A DNA stretch of 64,000 nucleotides from Cristatella mucedo (GCA_009760855.2 WPIO01000016.1:3392001-3456000), one strand, 5' to 3'. Counted from the stretch's first letter, positions 29,379 to 40,390 are shown. Notes: a model not told the origin generated them from the sequence alone. Translations and numbers: made by a program.

Positions 29379-29471
29379 CTAATAGCCTTCGTTTGACCAC
29401 GTGACTGCGCATCCTGCATAGTGGGCCTTTATGATTTCCGTGGTCTTAGCGTGATCCGCGCGACCGAAGCC
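29379..29471 (-). CDS. PHPT1: PHPT1 exon 3 (C-terminus)
   Basis: Acceptor gcactttgtag before 29471. It encodes [20 protein letters not shown] and [10 protein letters not shown] followed by TAG at 29379-29381. The substrate-pocket segment G-x-A-x-H of the family is visible. Confidence 0.95.
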   Translation of the reverse strand, partial: GFGRADHAKTTEIIKAHYAGCAVTWSNEGY

Positions 29472-32400
29472 CTACAAAGTGCAGGCACAGCTTTGCATGC
29501 ACGGGCTCAAAGCAACGTCCGATGCAGCCAGCGGCGGCAGCGCTGGTCAGCGACCCCGACCAATGTACACGGTACGGTGCCGCAAGGCAGCTGCGTTGCA
29601 AGAAGCCACACACCCGCTCATCCACCCACCCACCTGCGAGTAGCCGTATACAGTGATGGTCCTTGAACTTGCGTCGTGCAGGATTCGGCCGCCGCCCAGG
29701 CACTCGCAGTCGAAGCCCTGGGATTCCAATTTGGAGGAAACGTCGTTGTATATGTCGGCTTCAACGATGGAAGGCCGCGGCAGCAGTCAGTTTACGCGCC
29801 TGCAGACCGCCGAGCGGCACCGGCGCCTCGTCGACTATCGGCCGAGGAGGCATGCATGGCGGCTGGGAAGTCGTCGTCATCCTGGGCAGCATCCTGCGTG
29901 CAGCGGGCTTGCGATTCGGCAAAGGCAAGGCGACACGTGTCACCGAGACGACCTGTCCCCAATCGCCGCCCCATCAATTAAACTTCGAAGAATGTCCAAA
30001 CGTGGCCACACTTGGCCATGGCTTTAAACTAACCAGCCCCTCCGAGTTGCAGGCGGCTCATTGTGTGAGCACGCACGCACATGCACGAGCACACGCACAC
30101 CATGGCCGAGTTTTCTCAAGCGAGAGAAGCAGGCCAATGCAGCTGAGGCCGGAGCACCGGATCTGAGCGAGGGCTAACTCAGAACCCAGGGAGCTGTCAC
30201 AGTTGCGGTTGGGCGAACGCCCGAGGGCGACTCAGCTCCCCCCCCCCCCCCCGATGCAGGAACCCACTCGCACGGTGGCAGCAATTAAGTTCGATGCCGG
30301 CTCAGCTCAGCCAGTCGAGGGGCCGGAAGCTCGCTCTAAGCGAGACAAGCGGCCGTGCCTCCATCGAGCTAACTAGTCGATGATCAATCAGGCTGCGGCC
30401 TTGCGGCAAGCATCAGCAGGGGCATGCTAAGTGACCGACACTCGCGGGCAAAATTTTGGGTATCGCCAGGCACTCGATAAGGCAAGACGATAATCTAGAC
30501 TGGCACAGTGGAGCTGCAAAGAGTAGAACAGCAGGACGGCACGCAGGTGCAGCTATAATGATACTAATAATAATATGTAATTCATTTCATTTGTATAGCG
30601 CCTAAAGAGAACATACACTCTATGCAGGCGCTTCAAGTATGCCACGGGGCTCGAGCCCACGACCTTGGCCATTAAATGCATTCACCTTGACCTCGGTCGT
30701 TAAAAGTGAGCATCTTAAACCCTGGGCTAAAACAGCACGGCACACCTAATCTCTTTCCAGGCACCTTCCACATTATGCTGTAAAGGAAGCATGACCGTGT
30801 GGCTAGAGATAGGATGCAGTGTCAGCATGCATAATATGGTTAGTTGATGCACGCACAGAACCAGCATGCATAGACACTATGGTTAGTGGCAGCATGCACA
30901 CTATCAGCATGCGATAAGCACACAAAGGACAAATCGCAAGGATCCAGCGAATGCTGCAAGAAATGAGATGCGTTTTTTCTAGCTTCTTTTTAAATGTCGT
31001 CAGTGGATCAGTCACGACGTCAGTCGGAAGCAAGTTCCAGGCTTTGGAAGCATAACAACTCAAGGGCTGGTCTCCGAAGAATTTGAAGAATTTGCTACAA
31101 GATCTTGACGTAATCTCAGATCTGGTCGAGATCGTGACGCCGCAGCTCGAGGCTCACGGAAGTTCCCTCTACGCAGCAGCCATTGCTGCTGACGATAAGG
31201 ACATGCGCGAGGATAGTCACTCGCACAGTAGTGTACCTCAGTACGCACGTGCATGCAAGCTATTTCTATCACCAGCGAGCATCGTCGAAGCTCGTTAAAA
31301 AAGAAGATTTCGGAGGTCGCCCAGACAGTTGGCTGAGCAGCAGTTAGCCTTGGCCACTCGCAGAGGCAGCGGCCTGCCAAGGAGACGCCGGGCAGCACCA
31401 CGGCTCGGGCCGATGCTGCGCGACCCCCTCCGAGTTCATGCCGGGTTTTGGTTCTCACAAGCATAGCTGACCATGCTCATGCTGTGCACTGCTACGGGCA
31501 GGCCCGAATTACTTGCCGTGCTGCTGACAGGCAGCCGAAATGTATCTCATAGAAGCTTGCACCGGCGAAATATCACGATGATGTTGCAGTGGCTGGGCAT
31601 ACCAAAGCCGGGTCATTGGCATGCCAGCTGATAAATTCAGAAATGGCAGCTGCTTCTCTCTGCCCGACGGATGATAATAATTATAGATGATAGTATTATT
31701 ATATTAATATCGCGACCTCGGACGGCAGCCTGGGGGTGGTGCATTTCGGTCTTCTCATTGCCGATGCTGCCATGTAAGCGTCACCATGCATTCGGAATTT
31801 AGGTGTCATCTTTGACAATAGCTTAAAGTTTTAAAGCTTCATTTAGGAGACTGCTTCCACAGCTAGCCACCACGTTCGATCGCCGTCTCTGATTAGGGAC
31901 CATCTACGACGTTGGATTGCTAAAACTCTACGCAACTCATCGGTTCTGTCTACACTGGACTGCTGCAGATCCGCTCTGGGCGGACTACCGAAGAAAAGCC
32001 ACCACGAGGCCTCTGCAGCTGGTGATGGATATGGCTGCAAGGCTAGTTAAAAAAATGACAGAGCCATCACAGCCACGTGTCTCCTTTGCAGACGGGACTG
32101 GGATGACTCACAGTCGATCGACGGATGCAGAACAAAATTTTTACTCTGACGAGGCCCACACCAGTGCATGGCTCCTTCATACTTAGCCAAACTGGTGGAC
32201 CATTTTCGGCCTCTTCCTTGTGCCATAAGGTCCTCCATTGAGAATAAATTAGCTGCTCCACTGTAACACGCAGGCTGCAGGCAGCCCCTATGCAGCAAGT
32301 CTAATACCTGCGAGTGCCCTGGTTCGATCGAGCCTGGTATCTCTAGAGAAAAGCAGGCCATTCTCCGTCGAGTGGCGATAATGGACCGGTAGATCAGCCG

Positions 32401-33188
32401 TGGTGGTCAAGCGGCCCTAATAATAATAATAATACACTTGATAGAGCGCCCCCAGAGAACTCAAATCTCTTTCTAGGCGCTTTACATTAACCTAGAATAG
32501 GGCCGTGTGCGAATATGTGAGCAGACGCAGTCAAATCTATGCTTATTACTAGTAAAAATTATAATTAAGTCTAATAGCACAGTCAGAGAACTAAATCTCT
32601 TTCCAGGCACTGTACGTATGCTGTAAAGGAACGTGCATGCAAGCGATGTGACGGCCTGTGACGGGCCACGAATAACATCCACAGACGCGCGGCGCTTACA
32701 CGCCGCGCACGGTTGACCGAGCACTTCCGGAAGCCGCCAGCCAACGCTGCGCGAAAGCAGAGCTCACTCGGGCACTAACGCCGCGACAGCGCCAATCCCG
32801 GCTTGGACGGATGGCGCGCGGGCGGCAGAACGCTAGCCGGCCGGCTTGCTGGCGCGCCGGTTATACGCGCTCTATGCGTGCGCCAACCGAACACCGGCGA
32901 CGGGTAGCTGAGGCGGAAGAGACTAAGGCGACGGGTCAGCGTCCAACGCGGCGACGAGACGCGCCGGGCCGACGGGCGGCGGCGAGATCGCGCGCCGGAA
33001 GCGCTGACGCGCGCTCGGCGCCGCCGACGCTCACCGTGGTAATCGGCCCACGCGTAGCCGCGCACGACGAGCTTGCTCCTCTCCTCTCCGCCCGGCAGGC
33101 TCGCCGTGACCCTTATGAGAACATACTTGAAGCGCCCGTCCGGGTCGATGTCGCAGTCGGCTACGCCGCCGAGCTCGCCGGCCGACAT
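29379..33188 (-). CDS. PHPT1: 14 kDa phosphohistidine phosphatase (PHPT1), three exons, complete
   Basis: PHPT1 removes phosphate from histidine residues of cytosolic proteins and is a small single-domain enzyme of about 125 residues. Joining 33188-33035, 29758-29634 and 29471-29379 gives exactly 372 nt, 123 residues plus TAG. All junctions obey GT-AG: exon 1 ends TACCACG|GTGAGC in phase 1, exon 2 begins after ..TTGAAG and completes an Ala codon, and exon 2 ends TCGCAG|GTGGGT in phase 0. Family landmarks are all in place: [13 protein letters not shown] (Lys21), [13 protein letters not shown] with the catalytic His at residue 51 (His53 in the human protein), [27 protein letters not shown] and the end TWSNEGY. 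The 3.3-kb first intron holds an antisense-free SINE, LINE tails and an old LINE-A fragment. Length, phase and motifs agree, so I expect a functional gene. Confidence 0.96.
29634..29758 (-). CDS. PHPT1: PHPT1 exon 2
   Basis: 125 nt. It supplies two bases to the Ala after the catalytic His and encodes [41 protein letters not shown] in separate blocks. The donor is CAG|GTGGGTGGG. Confidence 0.95.
30578..30750 (-). mobile_element. tRNA-derived SINE, minus strand
   Basis: Antisense order: AT tail, AGCGCC..GAGAAC hairpin, GGCGCTTCAAGTATG, then the B-box (GGGGCTCGAGCCC at about 30647-30659) and a decayed A-box. It lies in PHPT1 intron 1. Confidence 0.8.
30750..31095 (-). mobile_element. LINE-B 3' fragment, minus strand
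   Basis: Antisense hairpin remnant (CTAATCTCTTTCCAGGCACC), 3' UTR with repeated CAGCATGCATA words, and ORF2 end to about 31085. It lies in PHPT1 intron 1. Confidence 0.8.
31096..31785. other. PHPT1 intron 1, nothing recognised
   Basis: The 71-codon plus frame at 31083-31298 and the 134-codon minus frame at 31060-31464 overlap each other and have no family resemblance. Confidence 0.4.
31786..32275 (+). mobile_element. old LINE-A fragment
   Basis: Diverged counterpart of the C-terminal part of [17 protein letters not shown]-like, then [41 protein letters not shown]. Frame shifts throughout. It ends without a clear tail. It lies in PHPT1 intron 1. Confidence 0.8.
32405..32645 (-). mobile_element. 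two LINE-B terminal hairpin fragments, minus strand
   Basis: Antisense ATT tail plus hairpin at 32405-32492 (AGCGCCCCCAGAGAACTC) and again at about 32565-32640 in more diverged form. Confidence 0.75.
33035..33188 (-). CDS. PHPT1: PHPT1 exon 1 (start codon to catalytic His)
   Basis: The ATG at 33186-33188 is preceded by CGTTTGGCC; an in-frame TTG further up is not needed. It encodes [34 protein letters not shown] and [13 protein letters not shown]. The alignment to the usual family N-terminus supports this start. Confidence 0.93.
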
Positions 33189-33212
33189 GGCCAAACGGGC
33201 AGCCGCCGCTGG

Positions 33213-33267
33213 GGCTATTTAGGGGCGGGGTAAGGGATGCTCTGTGCGGCTGCAAATCGGCCAATGA
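33213..33267 (-). promoter_or_regulatory. PHPT1: PHPT1 promoter-like region
   Basis: On the minus strand upstream of the ATG lie an inverted CCAAT word (CTCATTGGCC at 33259-33268), a GC box (CCCCGCCCC at 33222-33230) and a TAAATAG word at 33215-33221. This is a housekeeping-type arrangement. The TAAATAG lies only about 27 nt from the ATG, so it probably does not act as a TATA box. Confidence 0.5.
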
Positions 33268-33289
33268 GGCTGCGCCGGTCGTACGCGCG

Positions 33290-34735
33290 GGGTGCGCTGG
33301 TGGCTTATCTGCCAACTTTTGACTTTCACACCAGCTCAAAACACGCGCGGACGAAAGAGCTCAGTCGCCAGAGGCAGGACAGTGAGGCGCCGGGATTCCG
33401 CAAAGAAGTGCACGTGGGGCAACTTTGCCGGGGCACACACATCTTGTTTCCGGTTCTCACCATCACGGTGCCCTTGGTCATAGGGTGGCATCTGAGCGTA
33501 TCTTCGACTCAGAGTACGAGGTTAAGCGTGTCATGTGTAAAGCTGCGTTTAAAATAGCGACTTTCCCCATAGCCGACGCTGACTTTTCTCCTAGCTGTTG
33601 CATTTACACTATCGAGTCAGTAAACATTGATGGCCGACTTAGTCCTACCCCCACCCACAGCGGCCTGCTTTAATGCGGGAGGCTGGTATGAAAGAGGGTT
33701 CCTCCCAGAAAGCCTTCCTGCCATCAAGACCTGGCGTTGAGTTCACCTCGCAGTCATCATTGAAGAGTAGTATAATGAGAATGTAAGTTAAAGGAGGACA
33801 GTCACTTCAAAAAGCTTTTTTGCGGAAGTCCGTAGTGCTAAGTAATGTGCGCAGTTACGGGGCTGCCGTGTGCATAGTGAAAAGCGGTGCGCCGCTGCGG
33901 GTTCGATGGTGAATTTCGCAAACAGACACTCGTTGTCTTCCGTGTATATAAGGGTTAAGGCCGTGGATACAACAAACAAGTATCCCATGTATTAGTTGTC
34001 GGTAGAAGGGAAGAAAACCAGAGCGCGCCGGCGGGTCGTGCGTTGGCTCGGCACCAACCAGGTCGGAGGGCAAGGGTCGGAGGGCAAGGTGTCTAGTCGG
34101 CGTGGGTTGCTCGCACGGTCGGCTGCTCAAGATCGTCTTGCATTTCCTCGCGATTATTTTGCTGGCGAGATTCTAAAACCGTGTAACGGGGCGCACTTTT
34201 TGACCTCAACTACTCATCTGCGACCTCTCTCGCACGCCCGCGCTTGAAGGTAGTGTGGTTCGGCATACAGAACGCTGGTCCAGAACTACGCCAACGGTTT
34301 ATTGTACAAGGCACGGAGCAGCAAGACGCGAGACTGCCTTCGCCCCCTTCTCACACTCAAGTCTCTCCTTCCACTCCTCCGGTTGACCCCGATGATTAAT
34401 CGAGGACCACAACTGTGCAGCGGCCGATCCTGATGGTGAATCCACCATCTGGCCACCAGCGGTTACCGGCCAGTGTCCATACCACATCACAGGCTCATTA
34501 GAGGAGCCGGCCTACACTCAAACTACAGGTAGCATCCGAATGCATCTTTAATTGATCAAACGCGGTGCTTAAGCGATCCATGCGTTCAAGATTAGCTAGA
34601 CGTTGCTGGAAGCAGACACCCGTTGGAGACAGGCGTGCCCCAGTCGCTGTAAGACTTCTTCCCCCTTTACCGAGGGTCACCAGCAGTAGCCAACGAGATG
34701 ACGCAGCACAGCGAGCGGGGCTCCAAAGAGTCGAC
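33290..34735. other. 1.4 kb upstream of PHPT1, no recognisable gene
   Basis: Mixed composition with short overlapping frames on both strands. No transposon end or family-like translation was seen. Confidence 0.35.
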
Positions 34736-34811
34736 TGATGTAAGCGCGCATGCGTAATGGACCGGTGGCCCCCCCCCCGCCGTTGTTCCGTGCTGAGGAC
34801 TCGCCTCAAAG

Positions 34812-34893
<82 letters not shown>
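34812..34893. repeat. (CT)n microsatellite
   Basis: About 80 bp of perfect CT dinucleotides; a short C run precedes it at about 34770-34778. Confidence 0.98.
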
Positions 34894-34894
<1 letters not shown>

Positions 34895-34896
<2 letters not shown>

Positions 34897-34984
34897 ATAC
34901 GGGTACGTCCGCCTCGGCCGCGGTGCGGGCACCGATCGAGCTCATCGCGCCCAGTAGGATCAGCAACCGGAATTGCGTCGCCAT
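34895..34984 (-). CDS. possible first exon with a signal peptide
   Basis: From an ATG at 34982-34984 the frame reads MATQFRLLILLGAMSSIGAR and TAAEADVPV, then TAG. The start has the n-region, hydrophobic core and small residues of a secretory signal. It lies at the edge of a GC-rich block (34.9-35.7 kb) that could be a promoter. A donor is needed before the stop and only weak ones (GTACCC, GTATAG) exist. A chance frame is equally possible. Confidence 0.2.
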
Positions 34985-35651
34985 TAGTAAAAGAGTCTCG
35001 GCGACAGCAGCAGCCGTCCGTATAGTGAACGACTCGCCGGAACGCGCAGCGTATTTGCGCATGCGCGCGGGATGTCGCGGAGCCGCACGCAGCGCCACAC
35101 GAGGCCTTTAGAGCCTCGCGGCCTGAAGAGTCCGGCACGCGCCCGCGCGCGCTCTGGCGGAGCCGGTGAGCCACCGACACTTCCACCGCGATGCGGCGCG
35201 CTCTTGTACGCCTCCGTTGGCCGCCAACGAACGGGTCGCCGAGTGGGTCGCTGAGCGGCTCGGCTCCTCCAACGGCCGGGGCGTGCGCGCGGCTAGTGCA
35301 ATGCTGGGCCGCCGCCGTACGGGGGCGCTGCGATCGACGATTGCCGCGGGCAGAAGTCCGTCGGGCTTCAGGGTCAAGGTCTCTCACGCTGCTCGCTACT
35401 CTGGGCAGCAGCCGCCGGGGCAGCTGCTCGCACAGGCGCGGCCGCTGCGCCGCAGCGGCAGTTGTCGCCGCCGCCGCCGCAGCAGCCGTCGTCGCCGCCG
35501 CCGCCAGAAGCGCGTCGGGCTCGACGGTCGATGACCCTGCAACGAAGGAGCGACGCGCGCGCATGAAGGCGCGCGTCGCTCTCCTTCAAACAGCGATCAC
35601 CACAGAGCCAGCGCCGCACGTTCGACCCCGCGGTGAGCGGGCGCGGAGCCG

Positions 35652-35684
<33 letters not shown>

Positions 35685-35740
35685 TGACGCGTGCGGAAGT
35701 CGCGACGTCTCCGGGCCGCTAAAATCGGATGAGAACTGAC
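34985..35740. other. GC- and CpG-rich block
   Basis: Dense CpG with (CCG)n runs near 35470-35510 and an AG microsatellite at 35652-35685. Long frames in both directions have Ala/Arg-rich translations of low information. Confidence 0.45.
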
Positions 35741-36234
35741 TGGCTAGGTTTCAAATTTTTGTCAGTGCTTACAATTAGGTTTAGATTTAGGTCTGAAATT
35801 TTCTTTCCAATGTATTTGGAAGGAACGGCATTAAGGAGACCGGGGATTGCTTGAGTTCTACTGGTCTAGCATTCCTGACCTGAGCGGTCCCAGAAAGAAG
35901 CATCGTTGAAAGAAGCAGAACCAGAGGTCAAGGACTGACTTACTGCACTAGCTAAGCAGGACAGCAGTGAATCTAGGCAGCGTGGAGAAGTAGAGCAGTA
36001 TTATTGCACCGCGCTGAAGCCAGAGCCTGAGCGCTACCGGGTGCCTCCATTCAGCCGCCTATATCAACGGAAGACTCCGCCGTCGCAATACGGACATAAG
36101 GCTGCTGCTCGTAAACAATGGACTCCGTTCCCAATGCGGCGGCCTATTGCGAAACCCGCTCTGGGCGCTTCCCGCCATGTTCAGCTAACCGGAAGGTAAG
36201 CTAGCACCAGAGTTGGCAACCCCCGTCGGAGAGA

Positions 36235-36333
36235 ATGAGAGACAGATAGATTGAGACAGACAGAGGGAGATAAGGAGAGACAAGAGAAAGAGAGACAGAG
36301 AAAGAGACACAGAGAGGGAGAGAGAGAGGGAGA

Positions 36334-36432
<99 letters not shown>

Positions 36433-36770
36433 AACAGTGACAGAGGCAGATACCGAGAGAGAGACAGTGAGTAGAGACACTGAGACAGAGTAGAGAGACA
36501 TAGAGAGAGAGAGACAAAGAGTAGAGAGAGATAGAGAGAGAGAGAGTAGCGAGAGACAGAGACTGAGAGAGACAGAGGCTGAGAGAGACAGGGAGAGTAG
36601 AGAGACATAGAGAGTAGAGAGAGAGAGACTGAGAGAGACAGAGACAGAGGCAGAGACAGAGGCAGAGACAGAGACAGAGACAGAGGCAGAGAGAGACAGA
36701 GAGACAGAGACTGAGAGAGACAGAGAGTAGAGAGAACAGCGATAGTAGAGAGACAGTGAGAGTAGAGAGT
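36235..36770. repeat. (GA)n-rich purine tract
   Basis: About 530 bp of GA/GACA repeats on the plus strand, a mirror image in type of the pyrimidine tract at 1505-2076. Ser/Leu-rich frames through it are artefacts. Confidence 0.95.
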
Positions 36771-37059
36771 GCTTTTGACAGCGGCGAGTGACTGCGGAAG
36801 GAAAAAGGGGCGCTGCACTGCCTCTTGCCTTTGCGCTGCCTCGCTTCAAACGCGGAAAAAGTCTCTTCTCCGCGCGAGCTCGAGTTTGGCTGCCTCTGTC
36901 TAGACGCACTCTCTCTGTCTAGACGTACTCGCCCACGACGTCTGCAACGAGGTCCACGTGGGGGAAAGCGAAGGTCCAGCGACGACTCAACAGCCTCAAA
37001 TATGCAGTGGCCTAAGAGCCCAATTGGTCATCAAGAACCGCTTGATGTGTGCAATGAAG

Positions 37060-37145
37060 AATGGTCTTCTGCGGAACTTGAACCCACGACCTGGGTCGTG
37101 AGATGCGAGCACCTTGACCCTTGTCTAAGGCCGAGGATTACCCCA
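37060..37145 (-). mobile_element. diverged tRNA-like SINE fragment, minus strand
   Basis: The reverse strand has CACGACCCAGGTCGTGGGTTC followed by AAGTTCC, a B-box-like word with a variable-arm stem similar to the unit at 25540-25628. Confidence 0.45.
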
Positions 37146-37375
37146 TGGCGAATGCATAGGCAGTGGCGGCTGAGGCTGAACTGAGACTGGACGGCTGAAG
37201 GCCAACCAATTGGCTACAATCCGATCTGACCTCTGCCCCGTGAACGCAGGTCGCAGGCGAGCGAAGCGGCGGCAAAACGACGGCTGCCTGCCCGCCCGCA
37301 CTCAACCGCCGACAGTGCGGCGGTTGCGACGGCATCCGCTGCGGTTGACAATTCGGATGCGTCGGGAGTCGAGGC

Positions 37376-37462
37376 ACTCCTCCTCCCCACGGCCGCCTCC
37401 TCCCCACGGCCGCCTCCTCCCCACGGCCGCCTCCTCCCCACCGCCGCCTCCTCCCCACCGCC
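37376..37462. repeat. 17-bp minisatellite
   Basis: Five units of ctcctccccacggccgc, the last two with an internal g-to-c change. Seventeen is not a multiple of three, so all frames repeat. Confidence 0.9.
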
Positions 37463-37802
37463 GCCCCGACACCACCCCGCCCCCGCCGCCAATGACCGGC
37501 ACCACGCCAATGCGCTTTTCTCACGAGCGCATGCGATCGTGAATCACAATCACGAATCACGAGCTCCAACATCTTCATCCAACGCTAGGCGCCCATGCGC
37601 CACGCATCTCTGCCGAAATCCACGCCGAGTAGTTACAACTTGGATTGTACGGTTTCGCAGACTGGCACGAGCTCGCCCGAAAGTACTCGACGACAAACAC
37701 ACTCGACAAGTATACTCGACGACAAATCACTTTCGACGACTGTATATTGTCTATCGCCTAGAGCGACACGGGCTTACAAAACAAGCGCTAACAACGGCAG
37801 AG

Positions 37803-37838
37803 TATAAAAAGAGGAGAGACGCCATCGGCGCGCTCAGA
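37803..37838 (+). promoter_or_regulatory. TATA box with initiator-like word, plus strand
   Basis: TATAAAAAG at 37803-37811 is followed 31 nt later by CTCAGACC, close to the animal initiator (TCAGT-type). The pair points right, towards the opposite strand's 3' end of the 38.1-39.1 kb frame. No plus-strand gene could be recognised downstream. Confidence 0.4.
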
Positions 37839-38060
37839 CCGAGCTCAGCGACCGACTCAGCGACCGACGTAAGCGACGGCGGTGGCGGCGGCGAAGCGCG
37901 AGCTTGAGCGAAGGTCATCTGCTGGCGCCCTCTGGCGGATCTAGCGGATCGCGCCTGCCGGCGATCGGCGGTTCGCAGCAGCAGCGCGACAGCTCGCAGC
38001 AATTCTCAAAATGCGGGGTGAGGCGGGGCAAGCGCTCGCGCGCACAATAAACAGATTCGC

Positions 38061-39128
38061 CTAAGCCGTCTGCCTTCCGAAGAGAGCGGGCTGCGCCAGC
38101 TTTCCGGGCAGAAGGCGCCCCGCGACGGCGGCGGCCGCGGCGGCTGCCGCCGCCGCCGCCGCGTCCTTCCGGCCGGCGGCGGCCGCGGCCGATTCGAGCA
38201 TCGACATCTGGAGCGCCAGCGAGGCTCGGCGAGGCATGAGCACAAGCTGATCGGGCGACGGCAGCGGCTTGGCGGCGGGCAGCGAGCGCCGCGCGGTCGT
38301 CCACGCCAGCGGCGGCGGCCGCACGATCGGCGCGGGCAGCGGCCGCCGCCTTAGGTCGAGGAGGTCTGCGTCGAGGCCCTCCGACTGCAAGATGTCGCTG
38401 ATTCGCTTCTCGGCGAAGTCGGACTGGTCGTAGTCACTGCTACTAGCCGTCGGATCGAGCCGGTACAGGCAGTACTGGTACTCAGGCGGAGGCGCGCCGC
38501 CGCCGAGGCAGCGCGTCTGCTCCGCTGGCAGCTCGATCTTCGGCAGCCGAGCGCGCTCGCGCTCGGCGCCGCCCGTCTCGACGACGCCCTGTCCGCGCTT
38601 CCGTCCGCCGCCGCCGCCGTCACCGCCGCCGCACACGTGCCTGCCGGCCACCTCGAGCCCCGGCGCGAGCGCCGGCTGGCGGCGGCTCGCGCGGCGCAGC
38701 GCCCGCTCGAGGAGCACCTCCTCCATGCTCCGCACGCGATCGGCGAGGCGCGGCAGTGAGGTGACGACGGCCGCCGCCGCCGGCGCCGCCGCCGCAGTGT
38801 CCGAAGCAGCGCGCTTCGGCGAGCCGCGAGCCCGAGCCGGAGGCTCGCGCGAGTCCAGCAGCAACGGGGGCAGGCTGACGCCGCCGCTGCGGCCGACGTG
38901 CGGCAGCGGCGACGCCGCCGCGGCCGCGTCGGGTGACGAGGCGTCGCGATCCAGCCTAAAGGCGTCGCCGCCACCGAAGCTGACATACGCGGCGATGGCG
39001 GCCACGCTGTCCGGAGTGCACGCCGGAGTGTTCGGACTCTGGGTGTCGCTTTCGCCGGCGAACGACATCGCGGGCGACGGCGCGACGTCGCTGCCGCCGT
39101 CGGACGGCAGAATCTTGAGCTGGCCCAT
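38061..39128 (-). CDS. hypothetical protein, 355 codons, possible single or last exon
   Basis: The frame opens MGQLKILPSDGGSDVAPSPA and stays open for 1.07 kb; it is also open about 215 nt upstream of this ATG, so it may be a terminal exon with an earlier start. The translation is a low-complexity, Ala/Arg/Pro-rich protein with islands of ordinary sequence: TPDSVAAIAAYVSFGGGDAF, LADRVRSMEEVLLERALRRA, a Gly run with CGGGDGGGGGRKR, EYQYCLYRLDP, SSDYDQSDFAEKRISDILQS and EGLDADLLDLRRR. No known domain, signal peptide or membrane span is seen. It resembles a disordered regulatory or cytoplasmic tail protein. Chance is possible in GC-rich DNA, but the balanced islands speak for coding. Confidence 0.45.
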   Translation of the reverse strand: MGQLKILPSDGGSDVAPSPAMSFAGESDTQSPNTPACTPDSVAAIAAYVSFGGGDAFRLDRDASSPDAAAAASPLPHVGRSGGVSLPPLLLDSREPPARARGSPKRAASDTAAAAPAAAAVVTSLPRLADRVRSMEEVLLERALRRASRRQPALAPGLEVAGRHVCGGGDGGGGGRKRGQGVVETGGAERERARLPKIELPAEQTRCLGGGAPPPEYQYCLYRLDPTASSSDYDQSDFAEKRISDILQSEGLDADLLDLRRRPLPAPIVRPPPLAWTTARRSLPAAKPLPSPDQLVLMPRRASLALQMSMLESAAAAAGRKDAAAAAAAAAAAAVAGRLLPGKLAQPALFGRQTA

Positions 39129-40180
39129 CGCCGGTCGGATTCGGTCGGACTTGCGCACGCTCCGCCGCAGGCGGTAATGAAGGGGAGCGCGGCGACGCCA
39201 GGCTACACACTCACGCGCAGATCGCGGGAGACCGCCGGCTTTCCATTGAACTCGGGTGATTGGCGCTCGGCGGGCCGCAAGCGCGCGGCGCGATCGCTCA
39301 GAGGCTGACTGCGCGACTACAACGCACTCATTACGCGCCGCCATTCACGAGGAGAATTCGCCGCGATGGTCATCCCGCGGCGGCGAAGCCAGAGAGCCAG
39401 CGCTATAGGAAATCGATGCTCGCGCTCGCGGCAGCGAGCGTCTCGCGGCGGGGGGTCACTACGCGACCCTCACGACGGCCGCGGCCGCGGCCGCGCTTGG
39501 CTTCGGTGCGCAGGAATCAAACGGTCACTCGACCGTCCGGCGGCGCGAACCGCTCGGACGCCGGCCGCCGCTGCCGCCACCTTGCGGCGGCGGCCGCCGC
39601 CGCCGCAGGCGGCGCTCGAAGAAGTCGAGGCGCATTCGAGCGGTCGCGGGCGCCGCCCAACGGCTCTGGCGACGGACCGGGCCGGTCGGTCGCCAATGGC
39701 GACGGACCGGGCCGGTCGGCCGCGGGCCGAACGAGAGGAGCGAAGCGAGCGCCGTCGCCACCCGCTCGCGCCGCGCATTAGCCGAGGACTTCCTGCTTTC
39801 AGGAGGCCAAGAGTCGCGCGAGTGTTCGCAGGGCGGGAATGCGCATATCCAGATACGCTTCCGGTAGCAGCAGTCGGCTTGGTCGACGGCTTCGACGTTG
39901 AGAGGCGAGCTGCTTGCGAAGCAGACAGCTTCGTTCGGGCATCTTCTTTCTGACCGCGACAACAACGAGAATCCGCGCCGCGCCGCCCGAAAATTCTCGA
40001 GCCTTCTCTGAGGCCATCTTAAACCAAGCTCAACCGAGCGCAGCTGCGTCGACCGCGAGACGCCTGAGCGTCTCGCGCTTCGCTCCCCGGACGACGGCGC
40101 TCTGCGCTCTTCGCATTCTGCTCATCTTCATTGCTCTCAGTGAGTGGCGGAATTTTCTCGAATCTTCACTCCTTTGCTCT
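39129..40180. other. GC-rich sequence upstream of the 38-39 kb frame
   Basis: CpG-rich, with a 27-bp duplicated unit (gcgacggaccgggccggtcg) at about 39670-39725. Overlapping frames on both strands cannot be judged. Confidence 0.4.
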
Positions 40181-40390
40181 CTGTAGCTCTCTGGTGTTGC
40201 TTGTCTCCGCTCATTTGCTTGCTGTAGCTCTGTGGTGTTTCTTGTCTCCGCTCCTTTGCTCGCTGTAGCTCTGTGGTGCTGCTTGTCTCCGCTCCTTTGC
40301 TCTCTGGTGTTGCTCCTCTCTCCGCTTCTTATCTCTCTGTAGCTCTCCCGTGTTGCTACTTCCTCCGCTTCTTTGCTCTCTGAGGGAAGC
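40181..40390. repeat. 41-bp minisatellite
   Basis: Units of the type ctgtagctctgtggtgttgc + ttgtctccgctcctttgctcg start at 40181, 40222 and 40263, followed by shortened and diverged copies. The unit length is not a multiple of three, so the frames through it are not evidence of coding. Confidence 0.88.

Noticed and set aside
34806-35739. 252-codon minus and 182-codon plus frames
   Set aside because: Mutually overlapping, poly-Ala/Arg, and one runs through the CT microsatellite.
36181-36909. Minus-strand Ser/Leu-rich frames of 110-242 codons
   Set aside because: Artefact of the GA-rich tract read in antisense.
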